Source of the DNA: Muricoccus pecuniae
GTDB taxonomy: Bacteria > Pseudomonadota > Alphaproteobacteria > Acetobacterales > Acetobacteraceae
Length of the DNA: 48,980 nucleotides
Reading direction: 5' to 3'
Assembly: GCF_014199205.1 (NCBI RefSeq)
Contig: NZ_JACIJD010000025.1
Span: 1 to 48,980, forward strand
In this document: positions 7,500-17,208 of the stretch, one piece after another
Layout: every line of letters starts with the position of its first letter
Numbering within the stretch: the first letter of the stretch is position 1
Position numbers and translations under genes: made by a program
Notes under the pieces: generated by a model
What the model saw: only the letters and a program-made list of their open reading frames with translations
What the model was told of the DNA's origin: nothing
Database searches by the model: none

Positions 7500-7687
7500 C
7501 CGAGCCATCGACGGGAGATCACCTGGTGGATGGCGCGCGAGACGAAGGACAGAGGCGGCACGTGTCCCTGGAGACACGGGGAGCAAACCGCTCCTGGGCC
7601 GCGGCTGGAATCTCGGTGGCCGCCTCCCATCCCGCGGACTTCAGTGGCGCCACGGTGGGTGCCCTGGCCCGGCGGTGCGGGGCGACA

Positions 7688-9010
7688 ATGATGCTCAGCG
7701 TTGCCCGGCTCGCGGCGGTTCTCGCCGTCGTCCCGGCCCTGGCCTTCGGACAGGACGCCCGTCCGCCTGTTGCGCCCCTCACCATCCTATCGCCCCAGCA
7801 GGCGGTCGAGGCCGCACTCACCGTCTCCCCCGCTCTCCGCGGCGCCGGGGCGGCCCGCCAGGCCGTGCAGGCCGACGCCCTCCAGGCACGGCTCCGGCCC
7901 AACCCGGAACTGAGGGGCAGCTTCGAAAACTTCGGCGGCTTCGGTGGCCGCCAGGAGAACCGGGCCTTCCGGACCCTGGAGAGCACGGTCGGCCTCGCCC
8001 AGCGCATCGAGCTCGGCGGCAAGCGCTCCGCCCGGATCGATCTTGCTGCCCGCAGCGGCGAGGTCGCCGCGCTCGACTTCACCGGCGTCCGGCTGGAGAT
8101 CGCCCGGGAGGTGGTGACGGCCCTGGCCACCGCAGAGGCCGCCCGGCGGCTCGTCGGCGTCGAGCGAGAGCGCGCCCGCCTGGCAGCCGAGACGCTCCGG
8201 GCCGCTCGCGCCCGGGTCGAGGCAGGCCGGGATCCGTTGCTCCAGGCCGAGCGGGCCGAGGTGGTCCGGGCCACGGCCGACATCGCCGCCGAGCGTGCCC
8301 AGCGCGAGGTCGACATCTCCCTAGCCGACCTTGCCGTGCTCATCGGGGTGCCCCGGGTCGAACTCGCCCCTCGCCAGGCTTGGTTCGACGAGATCGGTCC
8401 CAATCCCGGCCGCCCGGTTCCAACGGACCCGCTGGCTCGTCTCTCGGGTAGTCCCGAGCTGGCCCGGCTGGAGGCGGCGATCGCCCAGCAGCGGGCGAAC
8501 CTGACCCTCCAGCGCGCGACCGCCGTGCCTGACGTGACCATCTCCGGGGACGTGCGCCGCTTCGGCGACAGCAACGAGACGGCCTTCGTCGCGGGCGCCT
8601 CCATCCCGCTGCCCTTCTACGATCGGAACCAGGGCGGCATCGCCCGTGCCCAGGCCGAGGTGACCCGCGCCGAGGCCGAGGCCGATCGGGGGCGCAGCGT
8701 TCTCGTCGCCACCCTCGTCGCGGCCGAGCAACGCCTGGCCCTGGCCTGGCGGTCGGCCGACACCCTTCGGCGAACGGCACTGCCCTCCGCCGAGCAGGCG
8801 GCCCGGTTCGCCACCCTCGGCTACGGCGAGGGGCGCTTCAGCTTCCTGGAGGTCCTCGACGCCCAGCGGGCGCTCTCCGACACCCGCGCCCAGCTCGTGG
8901 AGGCCATCCAGGCCTTCCATGCCCTCCGTGCCCAGGTGCAGCGCCTGCGCGGCGACCTGCCCGCCGTCTCCCCCCAGCCCGTGAACGCCCCGAACGGGAG
9001 TGCCCGCTGA
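7688..9010 (+). CDS. czcC: CzcC-type outer-membrane efflux channel
   Basis: A 440-residue TolC-like outer membrane factor. A signal peptide (residues 1-22, ending ALAFGQ) precedes two OEP repeats with long helical hairpins (about 35-215 and 230-420). It forms the outer channel of the tripartite CzcCBA exporter that moves Zn2+, Cd2+ and Co2+ from periplasm to outside. Two adjacent ATG codons (7688, 7691) can start it; the in-frame extension to 7256 spans the promoter. Its stop overlaps the ATG of czcB. Confidence 0.9.
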   Translation: MMLSVARLAAVLAVVPALAFGQDARPPVAPLTILSPQQAVEAALTVSPALRGAGAARQAVQADALQARLRPNPELRGSFENFGGFGGRQENRAFRTLESTVGLAQRIELGGKRSARIDLAARSGEVAALDFTGVRLEIAREVVTALATAEAARRLVGVERERARLAAETLRAARARVEAGRDPLLQAERAEVVRATADIAAERAQREVDISLADLAVLIGVPRVELAPRQAWFDEIGPNPGRPVPTDPLARLSGSPELARLEAAIAQQRANLTLQRATAVPDVTISGDVRRFGDSNETAFVAGASIPLPFYDRNQGGIARAQAEVTRAEAEADRGRSVLVATLVAAEQRLALAWRSADTLRRTALPSAEQAARFATLGYGEGRFSFLEVLDAQRALSDTRAQLVEAIQAFHALRAQVQRLRGDLPAVSPQPVNAPNGSAR

Positions 9011-10260
9011 TGCTCCGCATGACCTTGCTGGCAGGCGCCGCCATCGGCGGCCTGGCCCTGTCTGTCGCCTACCCGTCCATCCCCGAGACCGCCCGAAGCC
9101 TCCTCGGGATGCAGTCCACCGCCACCGGAGCAGCCCGCGCCGCCGCTCCCGCCGCTGCGCCAAAGGGGGACGGCCACGGCCACGCCGAGGGCGAGGAACA
9201 CGGCGAGGAAGGCCGCATCAAAATGACGGCCGAGCAGGTCGAGGCCGCGGGCATCCGGGTCGCGGCCGTCCAGGGCGGTGTCCTGGTGACCCGTGCGGCG
9301 GTCCCGGGCGTCCTCGCCGCGAGCCAGGACCGGCAGGCACGGGTGACGGCCCGCCTCGGCGGAATCGTGGCCGAGGTCCGCAAGACCCTGGGTGAAGAGG
9401 TCGCGCGCGGCGACATCCTGGCCGTGCTGGAGAGCCGCGAGGTTGCGGACGCCAAGGGCGAGTTCATGGCCGCCACGCGCGCGGCGGCCCTGGCCGAGAC
9501 GACGCTGGCCCGCGAGACCCGCCTCTGGCGCCAGAAGATCTCCGCCGAGCAGGAGTTCCTCCAGGCCCGGACCGCGGCGGAGGAAGCCCGCATCAAGGTG
9601 GACCTCGGCCGCGCCCGGTTGGCCGCACTCGGCCTGTCGGACGCCGAGGTCGCCGCCTTGGCACGCCAGCCCGCTGCCACGCTCCGCCGCCTGGAGCTGC
9701 GGGCGCCCATGGCCGGGCGGGTCACCGCCCGCAACGCGGTGCTGGGCGCCTCCGTGGCCGCGGACGCCGAGGTGTTCGCGGTTGCCGACCTCTCGGTCCT
9801 CTGGGTCGAGCTGACCATCCCGCCGCGGGACCTGCCCATGGCGCGCCAGGGCCAGACGGTGCTCGTCACCGGGGAGGGCGAGGCACGCACCGAGGGCAAG
9901 ATCGTCTTCCTCAGCCCGGTCCTGGATCCCGAGACCCGCTCGGCCCGAGCGGTCGCCGAGATCGCAAATCCCGAGGGCGTGTGGAGGGCGGGCGGCTTCG
10001 TCACCGCCCACCTCTCCACGGCCGAGCAGCAGGTGGACGCGCTGGTTCCGCGCGACGCCGTGCAGGAGGTCGAGGGCAAGAAGGTCGTCTTCGTGAGGAA
10101 CGAGGAGGGCTTCGAGCTGAGGGAGGTGGAGACCGGGCGCGAAGACGCGAACGGCTACGAGGTCATCTTCGGGCTGGACCAGGGGACGGAGATCGCGGTG
10201 GCCAACGCCTTCTCGCTCCGGGCCGAGCTGAGCAAGTCCGAAGCCGGGCACGCGCACTGA
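9010..10260 (+). CDS. czcB: CzcB-type periplasmic adaptor
   Basis: A 416-residue RND adaptor (membrane fusion protein). An N-terminal signal/anchor is followed by a His/Glu-rich stretch (GDGHGHAEGEEHGEEG, about residues 55-72) that can bind metal, then barrel-sandwich (lipoyl) halves, a helical hairpin (about 145-205) and beta-barrel domains. The His-rich N-terminus fits heavy-metal adaptors. It overlaps czcC by one codon and is 13 bases from czcA. Confidence 0.9.
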   Translation: MLRMTLLAGAAIGGLALSVAYPSIPETARSLLGMQSTATGAARAAAPAAAPKGDGHGHAEGEEHGEEGRIKMTAEQVEAAGIRVAAVQGGVLVTRAAVPGVLAASQDRQARVTARLGGIVAEVRKTLGEEVARGDILAVLESREVADAKGEFMAATRAAALAETTLARETRLWRQKISAEQEFLQARTAAEEARIKVDLGRARLAALGLSDAEVAALARQPAATLRRLELRAPMAGRVTARNAVLGASVAADAEVFAVADLSVLWVELTIPPRDLPMARQGQTVLVTGEGEARTEGKIVFLSPVLDPETRSARAVAEIANPEGVWRAGGFVTAHLSTAEQQVDALVPRDAVQEVEGKKVVFVRNEEGFELREVETGREDANGYEVIFGLDQGTEIAVANAFSLRAELSKSEAGHAH

Positions 10261-10273
10261 AAGCCGCCCGGAC

Positions 10274-13200
10274 ATGATTGGACCCATCCTCGACTTCTCC
10301 GTCCGCAACCGCTGGACGGTGGTGCTGCTGGCCCTCATCGCGGCCTGCATCGGCGCATGGTCGGTCACGCGGCTGCCCATCGACGCCACGCCCGACATCA
10401 CCAACAACCAGGCTCAGATCAACACCCTCGCGCCCTCGCTCTCGCCCTACGAGATCGAGAAGCAGGTCACCTTCCCGATCGAGACGGCGCTGGCGGGCAT
10501 CCCCGGGCTGGAGAGCACGCGCTCCATCTCCCGTAACGGCTTCAGCCAAGTCACGGCGGTCTTCACCGAGAGTACCGACATCTACTTCGCCCGCCAGCAG
10601 GTGCTGGAGAGGCTGATCGAGGCACGGGAGGCCATGCCGGAGGGGGTAGAGCCGCGTCTAGGCCCTGTCTCCACCGGCCTCGGCGAAGTCACCATGTGGA
10701 CGGTGAACTTCGCGCCCAGGAAACAGGGCGATGTCGTGCCGGACGGCCAGCCGGGATGGCAGGCCGACGGCAGCTACCTGACCCCTGAGCGCGAGCGCCT
10801 GGCCACGGAGGCGGACCGGGCCACCTACCTCCGAACGGTCCAGGACTGGATCATCCGGCCACAGGTCCGGAACGTGCGGGGTGTCGCGGGCGTGGACGCC
10901 ATCGGCGGCTACACGAAGCAGTACGTGGTCCAGCCCGACCCGGCCCGCTTGATCGCCCTGGGACTGAGCTTCTCCGACCTCTCGACGGCCATCGAGCGGA
11001 ACAACGTCTCGACCGGCGCGGGCTACGTGGAGCGGGGCGGCGAAGGACTCGTCGTCCGCTCCGGCGGCCGGGTCACGAGCGTGGCCGAACTCGAGCAGGT
11101 GGTCGTCGCCACCCGCGAGGGCGTGCCCATCCTGCTGCGTGACGTCGGGCGGGTGACCATCGGCCAGGCGCCGCGGACGGGCAGCGCCAGCGGCAACGGG
11201 CAGGAGATGGTGGTCGGCACCGCCCTCATGCTCCTCGGCGAGAACTCCCGAATTGTCGCGGAGGCCGTCCACGCCAAGGTGGACGATCTCCGGCGGACCC
11301 TGCCGCGGGGCGTCGAGGCGGTCACGGTGCTGGATCGCGGTCTCCTGGTGGATGCCACCATCCACACCGTCGCCAAGAACCTCGGCGAGGGCGCGCTGCT
11401 GGTCATTGTCATCCTGTTCCTGATGCTCGGGAACATCCGGGCGGCCATCATCACCGCCCTGGTCATCCCGGTGACGATGCTGCTGACTGCCTTCGGCATG
11501 GTCCGGGGCGGCATCTCGGCCAACCTGATGTCGCTCGGCGCGCTCGACTTCGGCCTGATCGTCGACGGCGCCGTCATCATCACCGAGAACAGCCTGCGCC
11601 ACCTCGCCGAGCGCCAGCACGAGAAGGGACGCCTGCTGACCGTCGCGGAGCGCCTCCAGACCGTGGCGGACAGCGCCAAGGAGATGATCCGGCCCTCGCT
11701 CTACGGGCAGGCCATCATCATCCTCGTCTACGCGCCGCTCCTGACCTTCACGGGGGTCGAGGGCAAGATGTTCATCCCGATGGCGTTGACCGTCATCATC
11801 GCCCTGGTCTGCGCCTTCATCCTCTCCCTGACCCTGGTCCCGGCCCTCATCGCCATCTGGATCAGCGGCCGGGTGCAGGAGAAGGACGTGGCCATCGTCC
11901 GCGGCCTCAAGCACGCCTATGCCCCGCTCCTAGGCGGCGCGCTGCGCGCCCCGTTCCCCGTCGTCGCGGCGGGCGCCCTCCTCTTCGTCGCCTGCCTCGG
12001 CCTGTTCTCCCGGCTCGGGCAGGAGTTCATCCCGACGCTGGACGAGGGCAACCTCGCCATGCAGGCGCTCCGCATCCCCAGCACCTCCCTGCAGCAGTCC
12101 CAAGCCATGCAGTCGGTGCTGGAACGCCGCATCTCCCGCCTGCCCGAGGTGCAGGTCATCTACTCGAAGACGGGTACGGCGGAGGTCGCCTCCGACCCGA
12201 TGCCGCCGAACGCCTCCGACACCTTCATCATCCTCAAGCCCCGCTCGGAGTGGCCCGATCCGTCCTTGCCGAAGGCTGAGCTGGTCCGGCGCATCGAGGC
12301 GTCGGTCGCGGGCATCCCCGGCAACGCGATGGAGTTCAGCCAGCCCATCCAGATGCGCTTCAACGAGCTGCTGGCGGGCGTGCGCGGCGACCTTGCCGTG
12401 AAGGTGTTCGGCGACGAGTACGGCCCGATGCTCCAGGTGGCCGGGCAGATCTCGAACATCCTGAACGGCATCGACGGCGCCGAGGACGTGAAGGTGGAGC
12501 AGGCGACGGGCCTGCCCTTCCTGGAGATCACGGTGAACCGGGCGGAGGTGGCACGCCGTGGGCTGAGCGTCGCCGACGTCCAGGCCGTGGTGGCCACCGC
12601 GGTCGGCGGACGCGAGGCGGGAATGGTCTATGAGGGGGACCGCCGCTTCGCCATCGTGGTGCGGCTGCCGGAGAACCTGCGGGGCAACTTCGAGACGCTC
12701 CGCAGCCTGCCGGTGCCGCTGCCGCCCGTGGCCGGGCGCCCGGCCGCCTCGGTGCCCCTGCAGCAGTTGGCGACTCTCCGCGTCGTCGAGGGGCCGAACC
12801 AGATCAGCCGCGAGCAGGGGCGGCGCCGGGTGGTCGTCCAGGCGAACGCCCGAGGCCGGGACATCGGCTCCATCGTGGCCGAGGCCCAGGCGCGGGTGGA
12901 GCGCGAGGTGCAGCTGCCGCCCGGCTACACCGTCACCTGGGGCGGGCAGTTCGAGAACCTGGCCAAGGCGCGCGAGCGGCTGACCATCGTGGTGCCCGCC
13001 TGCTTCCTGCTGATCCTGGTGCTCCTCTACGCGGCCCTGGGCTCCGTGCGTGACGCGCTGGTGGTGTTCAGCGGCGTGCCGCTGGCGCTCTCGGGCGGCC
13101 TGCTCGCCCTGTGGCTGCGGGACATGCCGTTCTCGGTCCCAGCGGCCGTCGGGTTCATCGCGCTGTCCGGCGTGGCGGTGCTGAACGGGCTGGTGATGGC

Positions 13201-13516
13201 GACCTCCATCAAGGACCTCATCCTGCGGGGCCACCTGTCCCTGCGGGACGCGGTCTACCAGGGCGCCATGACCCGGCTGCGGCCCGTGGCCATGACCGCC
13301 CTCGTCGCGTCGCTGGGCTTCGTGCCCATGGCCATCGCGACCGGCCCCGGGGCGGAGGTCCAGAAGCCGCTGGCGACCGTCGTCATCGGCGGCCTGATCA
13401 CCGCGACGCTGCTCACCCTGCTGGTGCTGCCCGCCCTGTACGTGATGTTCGGCCGCGTGCAGGCGCCCGCGACCGAGGAGGCGCCCGCCCGGGCGGGCCA
13501 CGCCCCGGCCGAGTGA
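10274..13516 (+). CDS. czcA: CzcA-type heavy-metal RND pump
   Basis: The 1080-residue HME-RND antiporter drives metal export with the proton gradient. Twelve transmembrane helices are visible as TM1, a large periplasmic loop, TM2-7, a second loop and TM8-12. TM4 carries DFGLIVDGAVIITEN (near residues 430-445), the HME signature with the two Asp and Glu needed for proton and metal transport; the class points to Zn/Co/Cd. Length is normal. A long hairpin follows the stop. Confidence 0.95.
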   Translation: MIGPILDFSVRNRWTVVLLALIAACIGAWSVTRLPIDATPDITNNQAQINTLAPSLSPYEIEKQVTFPIETALAGIPGLESTRSISRNGFSQVTAVFTESTDIYFARQQVLERLIEAREAMPEGVEPRLGPVSTGLGEVTMWTVNFAPRKQGDVVPDGQPGWQADGSYLTPERERLATEADRATYLRTVQDWIIRPQVRNVRGVAGVDAIGGYTKQYVVQPDPARLIALGLSFSDLSTAIERNNVSTGAGYVERGGEGLVVRSGGRVTSVAELEQVVVATREGVPILLRDVGRVTIGQAPRTGSASGNGQEMVVGTALMLLGENSRIVAEAVHAKVDDLRRTLPRGVEAVTVLDRGLLVDATIHTVAKNLGEGALLVIVILFLMLGNIRAAIITALVIPVTMLLTAFGMVRGGISANLMSLGALDFGLIVDGAVIITENSLRHLAERQHEKGRLLTVAERLQTVADSAKEMIRPSLYGQAIIILVYAPLLTFTGVEGKMFIPMALTVIIALVCAFILSLTLVPALIAIWISGRVQEKDVAIVRGLKHAYAPLLGGALRAPFPVVAAGALLFVACLGLFSRLGQEFIPTLDEGNLAMQALRIPSTSLQQSQAMQSVLERRISRLPEVQVIYSKTGTAEVASDPMPPNASDTFIILKPRSEWPDPSLPKAELVRRIEASVAGIPGNAMEFSQPIQMRFNELLAGVRGDLAVKVFGDEYGPMLQVAGQISNILNGIDGAEDVKVEQATGLPFLEITVNRAEVARRGLSVADVQAVVATAVGGREAGMVYEGDRRFAIVVRLPENLRGNFETLRSLPVPLPPVAGRPAASVPLQQLATLRVVEGPNQISREQGRRRVVVQANARGRDIGSIVAEAQARVEREVQLPPGYTVTWGGQFENLAKARERLTIVVPACFLLILVLLYAALGSVRDALVVFSGVPLALSGGLLALWLRDMPFSVPAAVGFIALSGVAVLNGLVMATSIKDLILRGHLSLRDAVYQGAMTRLRPVAMTALVASLGFVPMAIATGPGAEVQKPLATVVIGGLITATLLTLLVLPALYVMFGRVQAPATEEAPARAGHAPAE

Positions 13517-13521
13517 GCGTG

Positions 13522-13551
13522 CCGGTGGCCGCCGGGAACGGCGGCCACCGG
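13522..13551 (+). terminator. 12-bp perfect hairpin after czcA
   Basis: Arms CCGGTGGCCGCC and GGCGGCCACCGG with a GGGAAC loop begin 5 bases after the czcA stop. No T-run follows, so it may attenuate read-through or protect the czc transcript end; the next gene starts 34 bases later. Confidence 0.55.
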
Positions 13552-13585
13552 GTTCGACCAACCCCAGTCACCAAGGATCTATGAC

Positions 13586-13963
13586 ATGCGCAGGACCATC
13601 CTCGCGGCCATCGCGGCCGCCGCACTCTCCACGGGCGCCCTGGCCCAGCAGGGTCACAGCCACGGCGACCAGGGCCCGCACGGCGGCAAGATGCAGGACG
13701 TGGTGGGCGTCCACGCCGAGCTGCTGACGTCCGAGCGGACACTGACCGTCCACCTCTACGACGAGGCCGGAAAGCCCGTCCCCGCGGCGGGCTACACGGC
13801 CTCGGCCCTGGTCGGCTCGGGGCAGTCGCGCCAGGTCGTCCAGCTGGCACCCGGCGCGGAGAACACGATGACCGGGGCCGCCGCGAGCCCGGTCGCCCGC
13901 GGAACCTCTGTCACGCTGCAGATCAAGAACCCCGCCGGTCGCAGCGGCCAGGCGCGGTTCTGA
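13586..13963 (+). CDS. Small periplasmic His-containing protein of the czc operon
   Basis: A 125-residue product with a clear signal peptide (cleavage after GALAQ, residue 21) and an N-terminal HSHGDQGPHGGKM motif. The rest is a beta-rich domain with DVVGVHAELLTSERTLTVHLYD and a C-terminal Ala/Gly-rich part. Such proteins occur between czcA and its regulators and may act as periplasmic metal carriers. The family is not named here. It precedes the response regulator on the same strand. Confidence 0.65.
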   Translation: MRRTILAAIAAAALSTGALAQQGHSHGDQGPHGGKMQDVVGVHAELLTSERTLTVHLYDEAGKPVPAAGYTASALVGSGQSRQVVQLAPGAENTMTGAAASPVARGTSVTLQIKNPAGRSGQARF

Positions 13964-13982
13964 GGCGGCGGCCCGTGTGATC

Positions 13983-14002
13983 GCCCGCCCGACCGGGCGG
14001 GC
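13983..14002 (+). terminator. 8-bp GC hairpin
   Basis: Arms GCCCGCCC and GGGCGGGC with a GACC loop lie 20 bases after the stop of the periplasmic protein gene and before the two-component genes. No T-run. It probably separates the czc structural genes from the regulators. Confidence 0.45.
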
Positions 14003-14144
14003 GCCTGCCGCCGTGCAGCTCCGCGCGGCGGCGAAGGCCTGAGGATCATCTCATGGCGATGCAATCGAAGGACCCCGGGGCCCTGGACGGGCCCCGGCGG
14101 GACATGAACGTCCACGCCGCACCGCGGGTGGCCGGAGGCGCAGG

Positions 14145-14951
14145 ATGAACGAGAGAAACCCGGGCAGTGCGGGGAGCGAGCCGCCGTGCGGCACGCCGAC
14201 CCAGACCGAGCCGCCCCTGTACGGCGAGGGGCGCCACGTCCTCGTGGTCGAGGACGACGAGGAGATGCGGAAGCTCCTGCTGTCGCACCTCCGCCGCAGC
14301 GGCTTCCGCGCCAGCGGGGCGCGGGACGGCGTCGACATGGAGCGGCTGCTCGTCTCCGCGCCCGTGGACCTGATCCTGTTGGACGTGATGCTGCCGGGCC
14401 GGTCCGGTTTCGAGCTCTGCCGCGAGCTGCGGGCACAGGGCGACATGCCCATCATCATGCTGACCGCCCTCGGGGAGACCTCGGACCGCGTGACCGGGCT
14501 GGAGCTCGGGGCCGACGATTTCATTGTGAAGCCGCCCGAGCCGCGCGAGCTGGTGGCCCGGATACGGGCGCTGTTACGGCGGACCGACGGCAAGGAAGGA
14601 CATGCCGGGACGCCGAGGCGCGAGATCGCGCACTTCGCGGGCTGGTCGCTCGACACGAGGCGACGTGAGCTGTTCCAGCCCGACGGGGTGGGCGTCGACC
14701 TGACGGGGGGCGAGTACGACGTCCTGCTGGTCTTCGTGGAGCGGCCGCAGCGAATCCTCACCCGGGACCAGCTCCTCGACCTCGCCCGCAACCGCCCCTA
14801 CGGTGGCCTCGGCCGCTCCATGGACGTCCAGGTCAGCCGCCTGAGGTCCAAGCTAGACTCCCTTCCCGGTGCCGAGGCGCGCCCGTCCCTCATCAAGACG
14901 GTGAGGAACGCCGGGTACATGTTCACGAGCCCCGTCGAATGGACCGGCTGA
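14145..14951 (+). CDS. OmpR-family response regulator of the czc region
   Basis: The 268-residue protein has a receiver domain (about residues 28-140) with acidic pair VEDDEE, phosphorylatable Asp in LILLDVMLPG and Lys in DDFIVKP, and an OmpR-type winged HTH (about 165-262). It overlaps the sensor kinase gene by 13 bases. It is closely similar to the regulator at 40734-41528 in the copper region, so the pairs are paralogs. Position after czcCBA suggests a CzcR-like role; the inducing metal is not shown by sequence. Confidence 0.85.
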   Translation: MNERNPGSAGSEPPCGTPTQTEPPLYGEGRHVLVVEDDEEMRKLLLSHLRRSGFRASGARDGVDMERLLVSAPVDLILLDVMLPGRSGFELCRELRAQGDMPIIMLTALGETSDRVTGLELGADDFIVKPPEPRELVARIRALLRRTDGKEGHAGTPRREIAHFAGWSLDTRRRELFQPDGVGVDLTGGEYDVLLVFVERPQRILTRDQLLDLARNRPYGGLGRSMDVQVSRLRSKLDSLPGAEARPSLIKTVRNAGYMFTSPVEWTG

Positions 14952-16303
14952 GGAGGATCCTGCCCGAGACGCTCGCGACCCGCACGGTCGCGGCCCTCCT
15001 CATCGGCTTCGCGGTGCTGTTCGGCGCCATGGTGGTCGTTCACGACTACCTCCTCCGCCACGCCGTCGACTGGAGCACGGAGGAACTCCTGTCCCAGCGG
15101 CTCGCGACGCTCCTCGACGCCCTCGCGGCCGCCCCGCCCGGCGCCCAGGACAGCATCGCGCGGGCGATGTCCCGGCCGGGCCTCGAAATCAATCCCCTGG
15201 CCGAGCAGACCCCCGTCGCGGGCGGCACGCTGAACGCCGCCGCCCGGCGGATCTCCGAGCGCACCCAGGCCCTGGTCGCGGTCGCCGGGAACTTCCGGGT
15301 CGATGCGGGACGCGTGGATCCGGCCAACGGGCACCTCATCGGCATCGCGGCATCCGCCCGGCTCGGCGACGGCTCGTGGGTCGACATTGAGATGCGGACC
15401 TTCGACCTGCTCTCGGCGGAGCTGAAGGCGCTGTACCTCTACGCGGGCGCCTTCGGGCTGGCGCTGCTCGTCGCCGTCGGGCTGGCAGCCCGGGCCGTGG
15501 CCTCGCCCGTGTCGGCCCTGGCAGGTGCCGTCTCCCGGATGGATCCCGCGGGGGAGGTAGAAGCCGTGGAGACGACTGGACCGCGGGAAGTGCGGCAGCT
15601 CGCCGACGCGCTCAACGGGATGGCCAGGAGGACACGCGACGCCTTTCGGCAGCGCACGCTCGCCCTGGGCGCACTGTCCCACGACCTCATGTCGCCCATC
15701 ACGCGAATGCGCCTCAGGGTGGACGACCTCCGGCCCGAGGTGAGCGACCCGCTCCGCCGTGACCTGGCCGAGATGGAGACGATGGTCTCGGACGTCCTGG
15801 CCTACCTGCGCGGCGGGGATGGCGGCGAGATCGCCCGCCCCCTCGCGATCGCCGCCCTGGTCCACAGCATCACCGACGAGTTCGCCGATGCCGGGCAGGC
15901 CGTCGAGGATCGCGGGATGAACAGGCGGGCCATAGCGACCGTGCGCCGGGTCGCGCTGAAGCGGGCGGTCACGAACCTCGTCGCCAACGCCTTCCGGCAC
16001 GGCGAGCGGCCATGGGTGGAAGTGGAGGCCACGGAGGATGAGGCCGTGATACGGGTCGGCGACCGCGGTCCCGGGATTCCTGCCGAGGACCTGCCCCGCG
16101 TGACCGAGCCTTTCTTCCGGGGCGATCGCGCCCGGACCAGCGGGGGCGGCAGCGGCCTCGGCCTCGCCACCGCCCGGGCCATCGCCGAATCGCACGGCGG
16201 GCGCCTCGAGATCACGAGCGAGCCGGGCAGGGGAACCGTCGCCACCATCCGCCTTCCCGTGGACGTCCCGACGCCCGGCCAGAAGGCGAAAACCAAGCAA
16301 TAA
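14939..16303 (+). CDS. Membrane sensor histidine kinase of the czc region
   Basis: A 454-residue kinase with TM1 (about residues 15-37), a periplasmic sensor part (38-155), TM2 (about 160-182), HAMP, a HisKA box ALSHDLMSPITRMR (phospho-His near residue 242) and an HATPase domain with N, G1 (GDRGPGIP) and G2 (GGGSGLGLA) boxes. It pairs with the preceding regulator. Its architecture and wording are shared with the kinase at 39379-40746. Detection of periplasmic metal is inferred. Confidence 0.88.
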   Translation: MDRLRRILPETLATRTVAALLIGFAVLFGAMVVVHDYLLRHAVDWSTEELLSQRLATLLDALAAAPPGAQDSIARAMSRPGLEINPLAEQTPVAGGTLNAAARRISERTQALVAVAGNFRVDAGRVDPANGHLIGIAASARLGDGSWVDIEMRTFDLLSAELKALYLYAGAFGLALLVAVGLAARAVASPVSALAGAVSRMDPAGEVEAVETTGPREVRQLADALNGMARRTRDAFRQRTLALGALSHDLMSPITRMRLRVDDLRPEVSDPLRRDLAEMETMVSDVLAYLRGGDGGEIARPLAIAALVHSITDEFADAGQAVEDRGMNRRAIATVRRVALKRAVTNLVANAFRHGERPWVEVEATEDEAVIRVGDRGPGIPAEDLPRVTEPFFRGDRARTSGGGSGLGLATARAIAESHGGRLEITSEPGRGTVATIRLPVDVPTPGQKAKTKQ

Positions 16304-16439
16304 GTTTTCCGGGTCGTTGCTGGCTGTTTCCGGGTTTCATCGTGTTGTTTCCACGCGGGCGCAGCGGGACAATGCTCGTTGTCAGTGCATTTCGGCCTTG
16401 CACAATCGGCGGCGCAGTATCGCCCCGAGGAGACTTCCA

Positions 16440-17072
16440 ATGCCGAAGTTCATGACACCCGTCGCGCTTGTCGGCGCTACCCTGACGCTCGCGGCCTGCT
16501 CCGCCGGGCAGGTGGCCTCGACGCCGCCCACCACCACGGCGCTGAGCGGCGTCGTCTGCCCGCCAGCCGGGACCGTTGCGGTGCGCGACGACGGCGTTCG
16601 CGTCCGCTACGCGGGCGCCGATCCGAACGATCCGGCCGTCTGCCTGGTCCGCACGCAGCAGGGAACCGCCCGGGCACTCGGCGGCCTCCTGACCACGCAC
16701 CCCATGAACGAGGGCATCCGCCGCCAGGCGCTGGCGTCCCTGTTCCCGCTCGCACCGGGACGCTCGTCCACGGCGCGGTACCAGCTCGTCAACCAAGCCT
16801 TCCGGCCCGACATGCAGCCCGTCCCCTTCGAGGAGAGCTTCCGCGTCGTCGGCGAGACGGTCTTCCAGACGGAGAGCGAGGAGCGCCCGGCGTGGGCCGT
16901 GGAGGGCACGTTGAGGAGCATGCTGGACACCTCCTTCGTGTTGCACTCGACCTACACGATCGACAAGGAAACCGGGGCGATCCTGGCGCAGGCTGGCACG
17001 AGCAGGGCGGGAGCGGTGTATTCGGCCCGGCCGTGGCGCGTCACCGAGCTGACCCTGCCGACCCGCCGGTAG
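16440..17072 (+). CDS. Lipoprotein of unknown function in the czc region
   Basis: The 210-residue product carries a lipoprotein signal (LTLAAC, Cys near residue 20), a Thr/Pro linker, then a domain with CPPAGTVAVRDDGVRVRYAG and two further Cys. The C-terminal part (about 110-205) is beta-rich. No metal motif stands out. It is likely exported and anchored to a membrane. It is followed by a hairpin. The upstream frame to 16317 has no ribosome site; GAGGAG lies 8-13 bases before this ATG. Confidence 0.65.
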   Translation: MPKFMTPVALVGATLTLAACSAGQVASTPPTTTALSGVVCPPAGTVAVRDDGVRVRYAGADPNDPAVCLVRTQQGTARALGGLLTTHPMNEGIRRQALASLFPLAPGRSSTARYQLVNQAFRPDMQPVPFEESFRVVGETVFQTESEERPAWAVEGTLRSMLDTSFVLHSTYTIDKETGAILAQAGTSRAGAVYSARPWRVTELTLPTRR

Positions 17073-17085
17073 TCCGGCGTTCGAT

Positions 17086-17116
17086 GGCCCGGCCGTCCGT
17101 ACCGGACGGTCGGGCC
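17086..17116 (+). terminator. 14-bp hairpin after the lipoprotein gene
   Basis: Arms from 17086-17099 and 17103-17116 pair along 14 bases with one G-U, with a TAC loop. It begins 14 bases after the stop and fits a terminator lacking a T-run, as in other parts of this window. Confidence 0.5.
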
Positions 17117-17208
17117 TGAGGGCGACACAGGTGGGCTCGTCTTCCACCCACACCAGCGATGTTGGTCCCGCATCCGAGCCAGGGGGCCACAAGGGGGATC
17201 GACGCCAC

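Noticed and set aside
7256-9010. A 584-residue frame as the full CzcC protein
   Set aside because: The first 144 codons cross a MerR-type promoter and a degenerate leader copy, and a normal signal peptide starts at 7688.
10658-13561. Long - strand frames opposite czcA
   Set aside because: GC-rich codon use leaves open antisense frames; composition is His/Gln/Arg-rich without domains, and czcA is clearly the gene.
17086-17116. Possible riboswitch or small RNA in the hairpin region
   Set aside because: The structure is a simple stem right after a stop codon with nothing conserved around it, so a terminator is the simpler reading.
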